This document shows, piece by piece, positions 39,624 through 51,431 of a stretch of DNA of 64,000 bases. The DNA comes from Eleusine coracana subsp. coracana (taxonomy: Eukaryota; Streptophyta; Magnoliopsida; Poales; Poaceae). Position numbers and translations under genes: made by a program. The notes under the pieces were generated by a model. The model was not told the origin of the DNA. It saw only the letters and a list, made by a program, of their open reading frames with translations, and did not search any database. The stretch lies in the NCBI GenBank assembly GCA_032690845.1, contig CM064430.1, positions 1,226,949 to 1,290,948 on the forward strand. Reading direction: 5' to 3'. The stretch's first letter is position 1; the number at the start of each line of letters is the position of its first letter.

Positions 39624-40492
39624 CCATCATGGCTACAGATCCACCGCCAGGAAGGATGGGTTCGAGAAAAAGAACACCTCGCCGCCGCTGTCCTAGCGCT
39701 TGCACGCGTTGACTGCACGACACTCAGGTGGTGGTGAGATCAAGGAGAGGAGAGGAAGGCGGTGGTGGTGGCCGACTAGGGTTCCGCTTGGGTCGACCGA
39801 GAGGGGGACACGGGGAAGGGCTCCTTGCTCAAGGCCAATAATGGGCCCCACCATCCTTCGTAGGCAAGCATGCAACTACAGGCCGATCGAGCCAACTTAA
39901 TCGGGTCGTGCTCGGACCAGCATGTCAGGCTTGTGCCTGAGCCCAAGCATGGCCCATGTCAGGCTTTGGCCCGGCATGGTCCGAGTAGCCATTGTGCTGG
40001 GCCGTGCCTGTGCCAGGCCTAAATGACCTGACCTTGGGCCTGCTCATTTAGCCGGACCCAGATGGCCAGGTATACTCATAAGTCTGTCCTCGCAATAAAC
40101 ATAGCACTATCATATTTTTTTTGCTTTTCTGTTCCCTAACTAAATACAAAAGGATCATTTTACCCTAGTCTCAACTCTCAACTAAAACCAAACCAGGGTG
40201 ACTGAACCGAGCAGGAGCCGGTGACTCACCCCATCTAGGATTGTGGTGATGGCGACACGCTTAGAGGGAGCGACGGTGGTCGGCAGAATGCAGGCACGCG
40301 GGGGCGGGACGTGGCTAAGCAAGCATCGTGCGGGTGCAGCCAACAACGACCAGCACGCGGGTCAGCTCTATGTGGGCGACAGAGCGAGCTATGCTCAGCC
40401 GGTGGGCTAGCAGTCAGCGGCCCTCGACAGGTGAGCAAGGGCGCAGGAGGGCTAGCAGGCGGAGCATGCACGACCAACAGGACGAGCAGGGT
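39624..40492. other. spacer after NLR1 with a GGGCC-rich repeat-like stretch
   Basis: The first part continues the GC-rich DNA of the NLR1 tail exon. About 39880-40080 is dense in GGCCCGGC, GGGCC and CCGTGC words, like the subterminal regions of some hAT-type elements, but no terminal repeats or target duplication were found. About 40200-40490 is GC-rich without a recognisable gene. Confidence 0.35.
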
Positions 40493-41673
40493 GGGAAAAC
40501 GTTGAAATTAAAGGTGCTCGTGCCTATGATTTGGTCAAAGACCTATATGGGATTGTTCTAGCACATCATAGCAACAAGTTTCTCAAGAAATCCGGGCCAA
40601 AAATCCATCCAAATATGAGATCGAAAATCACCATGAAAATAGGTCCGAAAATGGGAAAAAAAGTAATTTCGGGATTCAAGTGAAGAGGGAAATCTTGAGC
40701 ACGAAAATACTTCTCATATTATAGAAAGGTGCTTACAAGATCCATAGGTACAAGGCTAGGAAGCCACCCTCTTCCTCCCACTCTTTGGAAGAGTAAGAGT
40801 TGTCTTTCACACACCCTTTCCTCTCCTCTAAAACATGAAGTCCTCTCCTAACACTTTGAATAGAGTCCTAACACAAGGCTAATGGAAAGAGAGGCACCTC
40901 TCCCACTAGACACACCTCTCCTTATATAGGTCTAGGGTCTATTGTCCACATGACCACTCTACCCTTGACCTACATAACACATTCATCTATCATCGGGGGT
41001 ATAACCGTCCATCTTTCACCTCATCGCCCGAGTGTCATCGGACGCTTCACATCTTTGCTTCATCTTGAAGCAATCTCCGTGATGGTACCACGTGCACCAC
41101 CAACCACCACCACCGGTTTTGAGGTCCAAGGGAAACCGCCTTGCACGCTTCTCAAAGCGTGACTTCTCGATGTCAACGCGTGTTACCTTGTCCCGCGATC
41201 CTGACCACCGGCAAGTCTCTTCCAGTCCCTGTCCATCGGGCCCCTTGTCACTTGCACCGACATCCCATTCGCCTTGACTTGGTCAACACGCCGTCTTCAT
41301 CACCAGCACGATTTTGAGGCTCAACCGCGGAACCGTCCGTGCTTCTTGCCTCTTCACGTGTACGGTGTGGATCACTCTTGACTTCACCCGGTATCCCGAT
41401 TGTCTAGCCCCATATCCCCTACTTGTGCCTGATTCTCTCGCCGTTGACCGCCAAGTCAACTCCAGTGACCTACACATCGTGAGACAAGCAAACACATTTT
41501 CCATCTCCTGCAACATCATCAATATTTCTACCAACTCCGGTTAGTCATAACAATGATATGCAAACTCATGCAATCCTTGGATTCTCGTATTTCAACTCAA
41601 ACACCAAATCCGTTCAAGTCAATTACTCATCACAAATATAGTAAAGCATGACACATATCCACATGGTTTCTCA
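40493..41673 (-). mobile_element. truncated solo LTR of the 58.9-60.6 kb copia family, inverted
   Basis: The reverse complement aligns with 58879 to about 60045 of the LTR downstream of NLR3: ATGTGGATATGTGTCATG at its outer end, GGATCTTGTAAGCACC in the middle, and GTTGAAAT...GGTGCTCGTGCCTATGAT near its inner end. Similarity starts exactly at the LTR terminus (TGAGAAA, here 41667-41673) and stops at about 40493, so the last 530 bp of the LTR are missing. The LTR TATA box is kept (TATATAGG complement at 40921-40930). No internal element DNA is attached on either side. Confidence 0.85.
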
Positions 41674-42754
41674 AGTAGAGAGAGACAGAGAGAAGGTCAC
41701 GCGCCTAATTTTTGGTAGAAAATTTGGCACCGATAACTTACATCGTCAGATGGGGAATCTGGCATTGCTGCATGGACGTTGCCGATGGCACAGCTGCTTG
41801 CCACCATGACCGGGAGACTTGATGATGTAGCAGGATGAGCGTGTTTCTTGAGAATAACAACTCGGTGGGAATTCGCGTTGAAACAAGACCTTCTTTCTGG
41901 TGTGCCATATGATGTACTATAAGTAATGCGCAGTGCAAAAAAGAATCTAATTTTGATTTGTTATTAGACACGCCCTGCACCTGACCTACAAACTTTTCTG
42001 AAACAACATCCATCGGATAAGTTTTGTAATTCAGCAAGTCTGAACTTTCTCCCCTGCGAAAGAATGGCTCCACTTCCTCCTCGTCCGCCCAGGCAAACAT
42101 TAAATTACATAACCTCAAACTTGCTGTGGGGGAAAAGGTGGGATTCCTCCCGCACCGAGAGCTAAGAGAGGAGGCGAGGGCGAAGCAACATATTGCGAGC
42201 TCAAACACAATCTTTCCTGCAGCCAAGTGCCTCCTTTGAATTTGATCATCCTGACCAAACTGCACAAGTGAAGCATCGGTTTAACAGTTCTGCAATCCTG
42301 TACAGGTTAGAATCTCGTCAACTTTCATACCTTCATAACAAGTTTTCTAATTTCGATTCGCAGCTTTTCCGTGTAGTTTTAGGTGGCTATTTATTTATTT
42401 ATAGATGAAGAGAAATTCTATTTCATTTGCCATCCCGGCTGAACCTAGTAGTTTTTTTTTTCCTTCAAAATAAAAAATCACGGATTGCATGAGATTATCA
42501 TTCACTGGTCCACTCTGAGAACTGGAGTGGGCAATTTCAGAAAGACGCAATTGTAAACTTTGTCGTTACAATAGAAATGGTGCTGTCTTCCTCAAAAAAA
42601 AAAAAAAAAAAAAGGTGTTGTCAAAACTGTTCTCTCTCGTCTCTCTCTCTAGTTTTACAAATTAACTCCAATGATCAAGTTTCAGTAGTGGAATATTAAC
42701 ATATGGAGATATGATTTTTACAGATTTTAAGTTCTACAAAGCAAGGGATCGGAG
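41674..42754 (+). promoter_or_regulatory. NLR2 upstream region with probable 5' leader intron
   Basis: No similarity was seen to the NLR1/NLR3 upstream region. A donor-like TACAG/GTTAGA near 42302 and the acceptor TTTTTACAG ending at 42723 suggest a leader intron, placed like that of its paralogues and leaving 31 nt before the ATG. A poly-A run lies at 42594-42613. A 175-codon frame on the minus strand (41738-42265) has no recognisable domain. Confidence 0.4.
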
Positions 42755-45700
42755 ATGGCCCAAGAGGTTGTTTTTACGGCACTGCAACGGGCTGGTAGCA
42801 TCGCAGTTGATGAAGCTAGATACTTGTTAGGCGTCTCTGCCAAATTAGAGTTAGCCAAAAATCAACTCATGAGCATGCAAGCCTTCCTGACAGACCTGGA
42901 CGACAAGATGCTCAGGGGTGGTAGTGCCATGGCCAAGAACCTGGTTTCCAAGGTCCGGGAGGTCGCGCATGAGGTGGAAAACATTATTGATACAGCTAAT
43001 ATCCTGAGGAGGCAAAGCGACCCCAAGATATTCATACGAGGGGCCATTTTCAAATATGTTTGTTTCCCAGTGTATCTCAGTCATCTCCACAAGATAGGAG
43101 AAATGATAGACTCAACAACTGCAAGGATGAAAACAATCTTTGAGGACTTTGAGAGACACAACATTGTCGCTACTGCAATTGCAGAAGAACGGATTTTCAG
43201 CACAGAGGATTATGTCATCCAACACTGGAGATTAGTCGATCCCATCCTTGGTAAGGACGTGGTTGTGATTGGATTTGACCAACAAATTGAACAGATCAAG
43301 AGTGACTTGCTGGACAGGTGGAACATGTACCTCTCTGTGTTTTCCATAGTTGGTCCTGGTGGGGCAGGCAAATCAACGATGGCTAACAAGGTGTATGGTC
43401 TGGGTCAAGTAAAGAGACACTTCCATGTTTGTGCTTGGATAACCGTGTCCCAGACATTTGAAGCAAGTGATTTGTTGAAGGAAATGGTTCGACGTATCAT
43501 AATGGTCCGCCAAGATGAAACGTTTGACAGGGAGAATCAGAACGAAGTGAAAAAGATGCTTTATGACTTCTTATTGAATAGAAGGTACTTGATAGTTCTG
43601 GATGATGTATGGGGAGTAAATGATTGGGATATTATTAGGGATGCCTTCCCTGAAAACAAGAATGGTAGCAGGGTCATCCTAACCACCAGGAACGAGGCTG
43701 TTGCAAGGCAACCCAATGCTAGGAAGAAAATCTATAGACCAAAGCTTTTGAATGAAGAAAAAAGCACCGAATTGCTTCTTAAAGCTGCCATTCCAGAGTA
43801 CATTCTTGATGGTAGAAGTAACAATAATGACTCTGCAATCACGGGACAAAACTTGGATGATTTGAAGAAACTAGGCATGGATCTAGCAAAGAAATGTTGT
43901 GGCCTGCCTCTTGCCCTTGTAGTCCTAGGGGGGCACCTATCAAGGAATGTTGATATTGTTGAGTGGTGGAGGTTAAAAAGTAGCGTGGATTGGCATACTC
44001 TCATCAATACCGACAGTGTCATTGGTGCCATATTAGATCTCAGCTACTATGACATGCCAAGTCACCTGAGGTCATGCTTTATGTACACTACAGCCTTCCC
44101 TGAAGACTCACGCATTGGTGTTCGAATTCTGACGAAGTTATGGGTCGCAGAAGGTTTCATCCCACTTGTGAGAGGCCATACTCGTGAGGAAGTGGCTGCT
44201 GGGTACATTAATGAGCTGGCACAACGATGCATGGTCCAGGTGGAGAAGAGGAATCGCTCTGGAGCGATCGTGCAGATCAAGATGCATGACGTCCTGCGTG
44301 ACTGGGGGATTGGGAGAGCTCGAAGAGAAGGGGTCGTCAAGGACTGCCATGATGCACATGACATGGAGGCACAATACTCAAATGAGATGGTAAAACCTTA
44401 CCGTGTTGCTCTCCACGGTTTCTTGGAAAGGGAAGTTGGCACCTCCATGAGGAAGCTCCGCACCTTGTTGGACTTTGCGCTATCCTCTGTCAATAAGAGG
44501 TCGTCCAACCCGTTGCACATTTTGCATCATCTGCGCGTGCTTTACTTGGGTGGATCACGCGACAAGAGAGTTCGCCTGCCTGAGGAGATTAGTAGAATGA
44601 GATTTTTAAGGTATATTGGATTGGGTGGCCGTGGAAACTACCATCTCCCTTCTTCCATCGGGAATCTCCTATGCCTCGAGACCTTGGATGGTCCAGAAGC
44701 ACAAGTAGATGAGGTCCCAGGATCGTTGTGGAAGATCCCTACCCTGAGACATGTGCACATCTCAATGGTAAAGACCTGGTCGGTGCCAGCAGCCATCAGT
44801 TCTCAGTCCATGGTTCATGTGAAGGTGAGCAGTTTGGTTAATTATCCTTCTGACCAAACTGGAAATGCTAAGAAGTTAACGGAAGCAACCCAGCAACGAT
44901 TATCGGAGAAAAGGAAACCCAACCTCTCATACTGCTTTGGGATGAGATATGTCCATACATTTGTTGAGCAAATGGAAATCGTGGGCAGGTGCAAGGGGGA
45001 GAATCTGTTCCTTGCCGACCTCACAAACTTTGAAGAGATGAAAGGTATCGTTGTGCTGAAGGTATGTTGTACCAATCTACTCAGTAATGAACAGAAGCTA
45101 CTGGAGTTCGCGTGGATGGAGATCCAAGTGCTGGAGATAGGGGAGCGGTCATACACAGGCTCTACTATAACTTTTCCGAGTGGCAGCTTCCCCTGGCTTT
45201 TAAGATTGGTGCTGCATGATCTGGCAGTGGAGGAATGGAAAATTGAGGTTGGGTGCATGATAAATCTCATGGAGCTAACGCTTTGCAAGTGCCCCAATAT
45301 GCGTTACCTCCCTGAGGGTTTGTCCTTGCTCCCACGTATCCAGAAGGTTAAGCTCATAGCAATGCCTGCAGGTTGCTACCAGGGAAGTACCGTTCTTAGG
45401 GAGATGGGGAGTAAGGGCTGTGAGGCTTTTGTCTCATCGGACGAGAAGTATTTCGAGCATCTGGATATGCCGTGAGTATTCCAGGTTTCTCAACTTAATA
45501 TTTAGGATCTCGATATACGACTGTACTGAATTAATGATGTATCTCTTCACTATGCCATGTGTAACCAACCCCAGTTGACATTTATCATTGTGGCTGTTGC
45601 TGCTGCTTTTTTCTCGCAGGATCCCTGAAGATTTTTACAAAATCCCACTACTGTGGAGCGACGAAGACAAGCGCAAAGAGAACATAGGTGCCATTAATTC

Positions 45701-45773
45701 CCAATGTGAAGGCAGATCTACAACAATGTCGCAATATGAAGAACGCCTCAGATGGCCGCATGGTCGACGATGA
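42755..45773 (+). CDS. CC-NB-LRR immune receptor NLR2; 906 aa unspliced or 956 aa spliced
   Basis: Paralogue of NLR1 between NLR1 and NLR3. Exon 1 is 42755-45471; exon 2, 45620-45773, joins in phase for 957 codons. The Rx-type coiled coil has EVENIID in place of EVEDIID. NB-ARC: P-loop GPGGAGKST from residue 200, VCAWITVSQTF, kinase-2 LIVLDDVW, NGSRVILTTR, CCGLPLALVVLGG. The triad is the canonical MHD at 510-512, unlike the VHD of NLR1 and NLR3. The LRR region ends in LPEGLSLLPRIQKVKLIAMP. The first stop (TGA 45473-45475) overlaps the donor CC/GTGAGT. Splicing to CTCGCAG ending at 45619 replaces it with a 50-residue charged tail starting IPEDFYKIPLLWSDEDKRKE and ending WPHGRR. The clean in-phase join favours the spliced form as real. 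No disabling changes. Confidence 0.9.
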
Positions 45774-46393
45774 GTATTGAGTAGTGAGAACCGACCGTCC
45801 GAGGCAAGAAGCTGCGTTGGAACTTTGGAACAGGGGTTTCCAGAATTATGTCATGTAATATAAGGAGCCGTTCAGAGGTGTAGTGTAGCCCCCGATTGAG
45901 GGCCCGTGCTGGTCTTGAAGGTGGCCTTCTCAGGGGAAAAGAATTCCCTGCGGACGGAACAGCAAACGGCTTGGCATGCGTACAACACAACCGTATGGCT
46001 TGCTTGCCTCTCCACACCACGCATCCTCGGCTACGGCTCGAGTCCTTCGTCAAGCTCGGCTTGGTCTACTTGTACCCACGCGTATTCTCAAATCGATCTC
46101 CTATAGGAGACCTAGGCATCAGTAAAAGGACGATGTAGTAGCCGACGAGCACGAGGGTGAAGCCGCTGGCGCCGGCAGACATGAGAACAATGGAGCCACC
46201 GGGACACAAGGGAGATGAAGTACTCATCGCCGTGCCAAGAACGAGGATAATGAGTCCCTTCGATGGCATTTTCAGTCCGCCTATCGAAGTGGCTCCTGGA
46301 AAGGTTGTTGTTTTTTGTGAAGCTTGCTGGCATAGCAGTGGTCACGATCTTGTCGAGGAATACTACGCTTACTTAAAGATGGGAAGACTAGAT
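45774..46393. other. 3' flank of NLR2, nothing else recognised
   Basis: Probable 3' UTR and downstream DNA. A hydrophobic minus-strand frame at 46066-46269 was seen but has no family signature. Confidence 0.35.
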
Positions 46394-46396
46394 TTA

Positions 46397-47084
46397 GGAT
46401 ATGTTTGATAGGGCCTATACTACTGTTTATTAGAAGTGCTTATATTCTATAAGCAGTTTGGAGTATCAAACAGCAAAATAGTATAAATGTTTATGGGGTA
46501 TAAGCATTTATAAACACTTTGTTATTTTGTACTACCATAAGCAGTTTGGACAAAACAGTAAAACGTAGCTTTTAGTGCTTATGGTGGTCCTCTCTCTCAG
46601 CATAAGCAGTTTGGACAAATAAACATAAATAGTTTTGCCAAACGGATTGACTGCTTATGCTACAATAAACGCTATAAACACTATAAGGGTGTGTTTGGCA
46701 GGGCTTATGGAATGACTTATACAGTGGCTTATAGTGTGATAAGTCATAAGCCCTGCCAAACAGCTATTTTGCATAAGCACTTATTACAATAAGCTCTTAT
46801 AAGTCATTTGCCTTTTTTACTAGAATAGCAAAGCTAACAAACACTAGCTTTTTGGGTTTATGGACCATTTCTTCTTAAAATAAGTCATGGATAAGCTATT
46901 TTGCCAAACAATTTGAGAGCTTATACTAAAATAAGCCAAATAAACACTTTTCATAGGTAAGCCAAAACATAAGTCATTTTCAGTATAAACATAAACCCTG
47001 TCAAATATATCTTAAGTAGTTTTGACACAATAAGCACTTATAACACTATAATCACTTTAATTATAAGTCCTACCAAACACACCC
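46397..47084. mobile_element. outer Tourist-like (PIF/Harbinger) element, interrupted by a relative
   Basis: Flanked by TTA at 46394-46396 and 47085-47087. The left end GGATATGTTTGATAGGGCCT matches the reverse complement of the right end GGGTGTGTTTGGTAGGACTT, and AAGTGCTTAT recurs in both arms. TTA target duplications and a GTGTTTGG-type terminus fit Tourist-like MITEs. A second element (46687-47012) sits inside it. Removing the insert leaves about 360 bp. Confidence 0.7.
46687..47012. mobile_element. inner Tourist-like element, 326 bp, nested in the outer one
   Basis: Flanked by TAA at 46684-46686 and 47013-47015. The left end GGGTGTGTTTGGCAGGGCTT matches the reverse complement of the right end AGATATATTTGACAGGGTTT. 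Its arms share TAAGTCAT and CAGGGCTTAT words with the outer element, so it is a relative that inserted into a family member. Non-coding. Confidence 0.7.
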
Positions 47085-47087
47085 TTA

Positions 47088-47670
47088 ATTTCCTCAATGT
47101 GGATGTTAGGAAAGGTGCTTTGGATGATGAGCAATTTGTGAAGAGAATTTAAAGATTTAGAGTTCAAGAGTACACATCTGCTGAGCACAAAGCCATCCAA
47201 GAGTACACTTTCTCTGGGACGAGGTTCAATCCTGTTTTTGAAGTGAATGGGATTCCATACGGACCTCGCCAATGCCCTGCTGCTCTTGCTGGAAAACTCT
47301 GGTGGCAGAAACATTCGTGTGGAAACAAGCAGAACTGCTATGAGAAAGCCAAGGCTTGTGCTAAGAGGAAAAGTGAAGAGGTAAAAGATTTGTCCTCTGG
47401 CTCTGAGTCTCCAGAACCTGGCTCGTAGTGCTCGTCTGAGAATCCGAAAGCCATCCCACCTCGCATCGTTCGTCCGAAGGTTACTTTTAACAAAAGGATG
47501 CCGGGAGCCTTGTCTGACTATGAAGACAGCGATGCGGAGGAAAGGCGTGAGATGTTTGATCGACTTGCCGCGGAGCAACTCTCTGCTGGGCCCATCCCTC
47601 TTGACGATGCTACCCCTGAAAGGGCCAACCCGTCACCAAGTCGTGAACGAAGCATTGTAGATTTGTAGTT
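47088..47670 (+). pseudogene. unidentified decayed coding segment
   Basis: One plus-strand frame reads almost through 47120-47667, with stops at 47151, 47426 and 47666. It has protein-like composition: EYTFSGTRFNPVFEVNGIPY, QCPAALAGKLWWQKHSCGNK, an acidic Ser/Glu stretch, then PPRIVRPKVTFNKRMPGALS and SDYEDSDAEERREMF. I do not recognise the family. The composition resembles a structural or linker part of a transposon protein, but that is a guess. It abuts the outer Tourist-like element. Confidence 0.35.
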
Positions 47671-48308
47671 GCTGCCGGTTAACTTTGCCAGTCTCTCTTT
47701 ATTTTACTACTATTATTTTCTGTTTATGCTTCTTGACTTTGTTATTGTAAGTTTCAGCATCCACTCCTGCTTGACGAAGTGGTTCTTCTTCTAGAGTGGA
47801 CTTCGCAAACCTGAAGACTTAGGGATTTCTTTGACTCCGTGACCGAAACAGGTTTGCATGGCTCTTTCTAATCTTCGTCGTTAGCGCATTTGCGTCTTTA
47901 CTTTTCTTGCTAAATAACCTCGGTCTTGCAGAACTGAAATGACACATCGCTGGTTTTTCTCTAGAAAAGTTGAGCAGCTTGACCTCCACCATGCTACGAT
48001 GGAGACTGGAGGGGAGGCGGCTGAGCACCCCACACCGACGATGGCGTCTTCGCCCTGCCTTCATTGGCCAAATCAGAGGGTGGAGACGTCATCCGCGATG
48101 GTTTTTCTGCATTTCTGTGATTTGTTTTGGATTTTCTTGAATTTCTGTGATTGTTTTGCATCTAAAAACGACGCCACTGCAAATTTTTCAATTTTTTGGA
48201 TTTTATTTTTGATTTCTTTCAAATTTTGTATGTTCTGGACTCCATGAAGTATTTTGACATTTTGGAGACAATGTAGCATTTATGAGTGTCATTTTGGAGA
48301 GGCTGGCT
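47671..48308. other. spacer, nothing recognised
   Basis: T-rich DNA with a short repeated theme (ATTTTTTGGATTTT, GAATTTCTGTGATT) at 48110-48240. No gene or defined repeat. Confidence 0.35.
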
Positions 48309-48311
48309 TTA

Positions 48312-49312
48312 GAACATGTTTGGCATGACTATGCTCCACAGTAAAGTAGCTCTACTCCAAAACTATACTGTGGAGCTGCTCTGATGTGGAGTTAGAGTTG
48401 TCTGTTGAGATGTTTGGTAAAAAGTTGAACTCAACTCTAGAATAAGTAGAGTTTCGAGGGTGGTTGATACTTTTACCCTTGATATGCCTTATTATACTTA
48501 TTTTGAATAACTAGAAAAGTGTCTGTGCGTTGCTACTGCTTAAAAAAACAAAAAGTTTAAATATATATTATTTACACAATATAATTATTAGATATATATA
48601 ATATTACTAACATATTTTACATAAAAGATAATATTTGTATTGTCGTTGATGTTTTTTAATATACCATTTTATATGTTAAAAGTAATAATTTTTTTACTAT
48701 TTTTTATCATATTCTCATCATAAATTTGTTTTTAGCCTCTAATTTTAATAATTTTCACATGTACTTTTGTTTGAGTATTATGTTGTAAAATTAAGTTAAA
48801 TAATATTAAAAAATACTCAAATATGAGATGTACCAATATGAAGCCCAATTGTTATGTAAAGAGAGATTTTCATAAACCTATGACGTCTGCAAGACACCCC
48901 TGGATATCTATGAAGCCCAAAACAAGGCCAAGATCATGGTACCATGCCTAAAGATTTCTAAAAGTTTTATTCAGAATAAAAAATTAATTCACACAGTTCA
49001 GAAATAGCACTGTATTGAAATGTGATTTTAAACTCGAAGACTTGCTGTAATGGGAAACGTTAAAACATGGAAGTTGTAGATCTTGTTGAGAAATTTTTAA
49101 AACATATATTGATCATATTATTTGGACTCTGGAGGTAGGACATATGGTCCTGCATAAAGACCTACGCAAAGGAGTCCAGATTAGTAATGAACTAGAGCTT
49201 CACTAACTTCAGCTGGAGCTGTTACTCCATAAAATTTTGAAGCTGGGATATTTGACTGACTCTAGACAGTCCTATTTTGAAGTTTTATAGTAGAGTCATC
49301 CGAAACAAGTTC
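48312..49312. mobile_element. PIF/Harbinger-like non-autonomous element, about 1.0 kb
   Basis: Flanked by TTA (48309-48311 and 49313-49315). The left end GAACATGTTTGGCATGACTA matches the reverse complement of the right end GAACTTGTTTCGGATGACTC over at least 20 bp. Related GGAGCTG and CTCCA words recur inside both arms. The interior is AT-rich without a transposase frame. Confidence 0.65.
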
Positions 49313-49768
49313 TTACTAATGATGTTTTGAAGTTGCGGCTCTTAGTGCTATTTTGGCAAATATCCCAATGCTTCTGTTAATGGCATCCAATCGAAAAATT
49401 CACTTCACCTCGGTCCCGTAATTTGTCTGACTAATCTTGCGATTCACATCACCTTGGTCTTGTTCCACACCCATCCATCCATTGCTTTGCGAGCTCAACT
49501 CCATTGACTGCTCCAGCGACGGCGAGCTCCAGTGGTAGGGCAGGGCTCCAGCGATGGGACTGGTTCAAGCGGGAGGAGCGGCAGAAGTACAGAGGAGCGG
49601 GACGAAGAGGCCGCAGCGGGAGGAAATTGGCGGGCGGCAGCATCTGCTGCTCCAAATCAGGTATGGTGGTGGGTGCAGATCTCCCGATGCGGAGTAGAGA
49701 AGAAAGAGCACGGTCTGTGCTGGGATGTCAGGAGCAATTTGGTCTTTGCTTGTTTTTTTCAGACTTTA

Positions 49769-51428
49769 GAGCATCTTCACGCGGGTGATCAAATGAGCCT
49801 CTAAATGCATTTTTAGTCATCCGGTTCACAAAATCCGACCCCAACCGCTGATTATATGATCAAATGTGTTCGGTTTGGAGTTAAGAGGGATAGAGTGGGG
49901 TCATTCTTGTTTTTTTGATGGGGTAGTTCATGTCGCTGTTTGTCTGAATGATTGGGGTGAGCTATTTTATTCTGTTTGGTGTGAGCGATGAACGATGGAT
50001 GAGTTCGTCCCTGATTTTGTTTGGATGAATATATGTGGATGAGAAATCTGAATAGATTATGAGATTACCTCTTTATTTACATAAAATTTAATGTAATTAT
50101 AATTCAATTAATTTATCACTTAGATTTTTTCAGAAAAATAAATATTCTTTTTCTTTTTCTTTTTTTTCTCATTGGTACTTATAAAAATCAATTTACTATT
50201 TTTTTTATTTTTCTCATATGATGGCCCTACTCATCGTATGCATGTGTGGAAGCGCGGGAGCGGTGCAGAGCGCGCAAGCGCATGATCGGGAGCCACGTGC
50301 TCGTGCGGGAGCGTGGGAGCAACATGTGGAGCGCGCGAATAGAAGCCACGTGCTCGTGCAGGAGCGCGAGAGCGATGGGTGGGAGCACGGGCGCGCGCAA
50401 GCAACAGGGGTCGCGTGGTCCGCTCGTTTTGGAGGCACGATGCCATCCCCGAATTTTACCGAATATTCCTTCGGTGGCGGCCTCGCCTTTGCATGACTCT
50501 AGACCAAACACCACTAAAAAAGTGGCTGTCCCCTCTTATCCCTTCTTATACATGCAACCAAACACACCCTAAATTTTGGTCCAAAGCCTTTACATTTGCT
50601 CACCCATTATCCCCTCTTCAAACGTGACCTCCACTTGTTATCTTTTCTTTTCCCCTCTCTTTCCTCTCCTCTGTCACTGACACCGACACTATAGCCCATT
50701 GAGACACCGCTGGCCGTTGGTCGCTCGCCGCCGGTAGATCCGACCGCGGCTTTGCTAGAATTGGCCCTCTAGAGGAAGTGCAACCGAAGTCCGCGTTCGA
50801 GGCTGGCGGGCAGGAGAGCCAATGGGCATCTCCGTCCGAGGTGTTGATGACCCTCCTTGGCTTGCGCGCAGGAAGCAAGGGAGGAATGGCGGCGGGCGAG
50901 CAGGGGAGGAGACAACGGTGCGAGTAGGGGAGGAAAGGCGGCTGTGCGCGGGTGGGGAAGGAGGGGGCGGCAACGTGCGATTGGGGGAGGATGGGAAGAG
51001 GGGTGGCAACGCACGAGCGAGGAAGGCGAGTCGACGGTGCCAGCAAGCAGGGGAAGAAGGGAGAAAAGGTGGCGGTGCGTGTGGGCGAGTAGGGGAAGAG
51101 AGACGGCGGCGAGTGCCAGCGAGAGAGGAGGGGAGGAGAGCTGGTGGCGAGCACGCGCAGGGGGAGAGAGGGAGAGGTGGTGCCGTGAGAGGTAGAGGGC
51201 CGCGACTGCGCGAGCGTGGCCCCGACGGCGGCGCAAGCAGGGTTGCTGCAGGCGGCGGGACGACCATGCAAGGTGGGGAGGAAGAAGACTTGGTGGGGCC
51301 CATTGGAGGAAGAGGGTCAAATATTATGAGTTGGGTTAGAATGAAAATTTTGTTTGGACCTCTAAAATTTAAAATTGGGTCCTCAAAAAAATATAGATCT
51401 GATTTTGATAACTTTACTGGAGTTGCTC
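49769..51428. mobile_element. PIF/Harbinger-like element, about 1.66 kb, with GC-rich cargo
   Basis: Flanked by TTA (49766-49768 and 51429-51431). The left end GAGCATCTTCACGCGGGTGA pairs imperfectly with the reverse complement of the right end GAGCAACTCCAGTAAAGTTA, and ATCAAA follows in both. Inside lie a smaller TIR pair (49860-50572) and a GC-rich block at about 50690-51300 that differs strongly in composition from the AT-rich arms. No transposase was seen. The GC-rich block has long frames on both strands with low-complexity Ala/Arg/Pro content, so it is not called a gene. Confidence 0.5.
49860..50572. mobile_element. nested TIR segment inside the 1.66-kb element
   Basis: The left end AAATGTGTTCGGTTTGGAGT resembles the reverse complement of the right end TAGGGTGTGTTTGGTTGCAT, and AAG(A/G)GGGATA follows in both arms. 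It encloses a 260-bp GC-rich stretch (50220-50480). No clear target duplication, so the boundaries are approximate. Confidence 0.35.
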
Positions 51429-51431
51429 TTA

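Noticed and set aside
39860..40090. GGGCC-rich stretch as a defined hAT element
   Set aside because: Word composition is suggestive, but no terminal inverted repeat or 8-bp duplication could be found.
41738..42265. 175-codon minus-strand frame upstream of NLR2, ending near a GTAAGT
   Set aside because: No recognisable domain and no downstream exon that extends it convincingly; kept only as a remark on the spacer.
46066..46269. Hydrophobic 67-codon minus-strand frame as a membrane protein
   Set aside because: Short, without family features, and lies in the 3' flank of NLR2.
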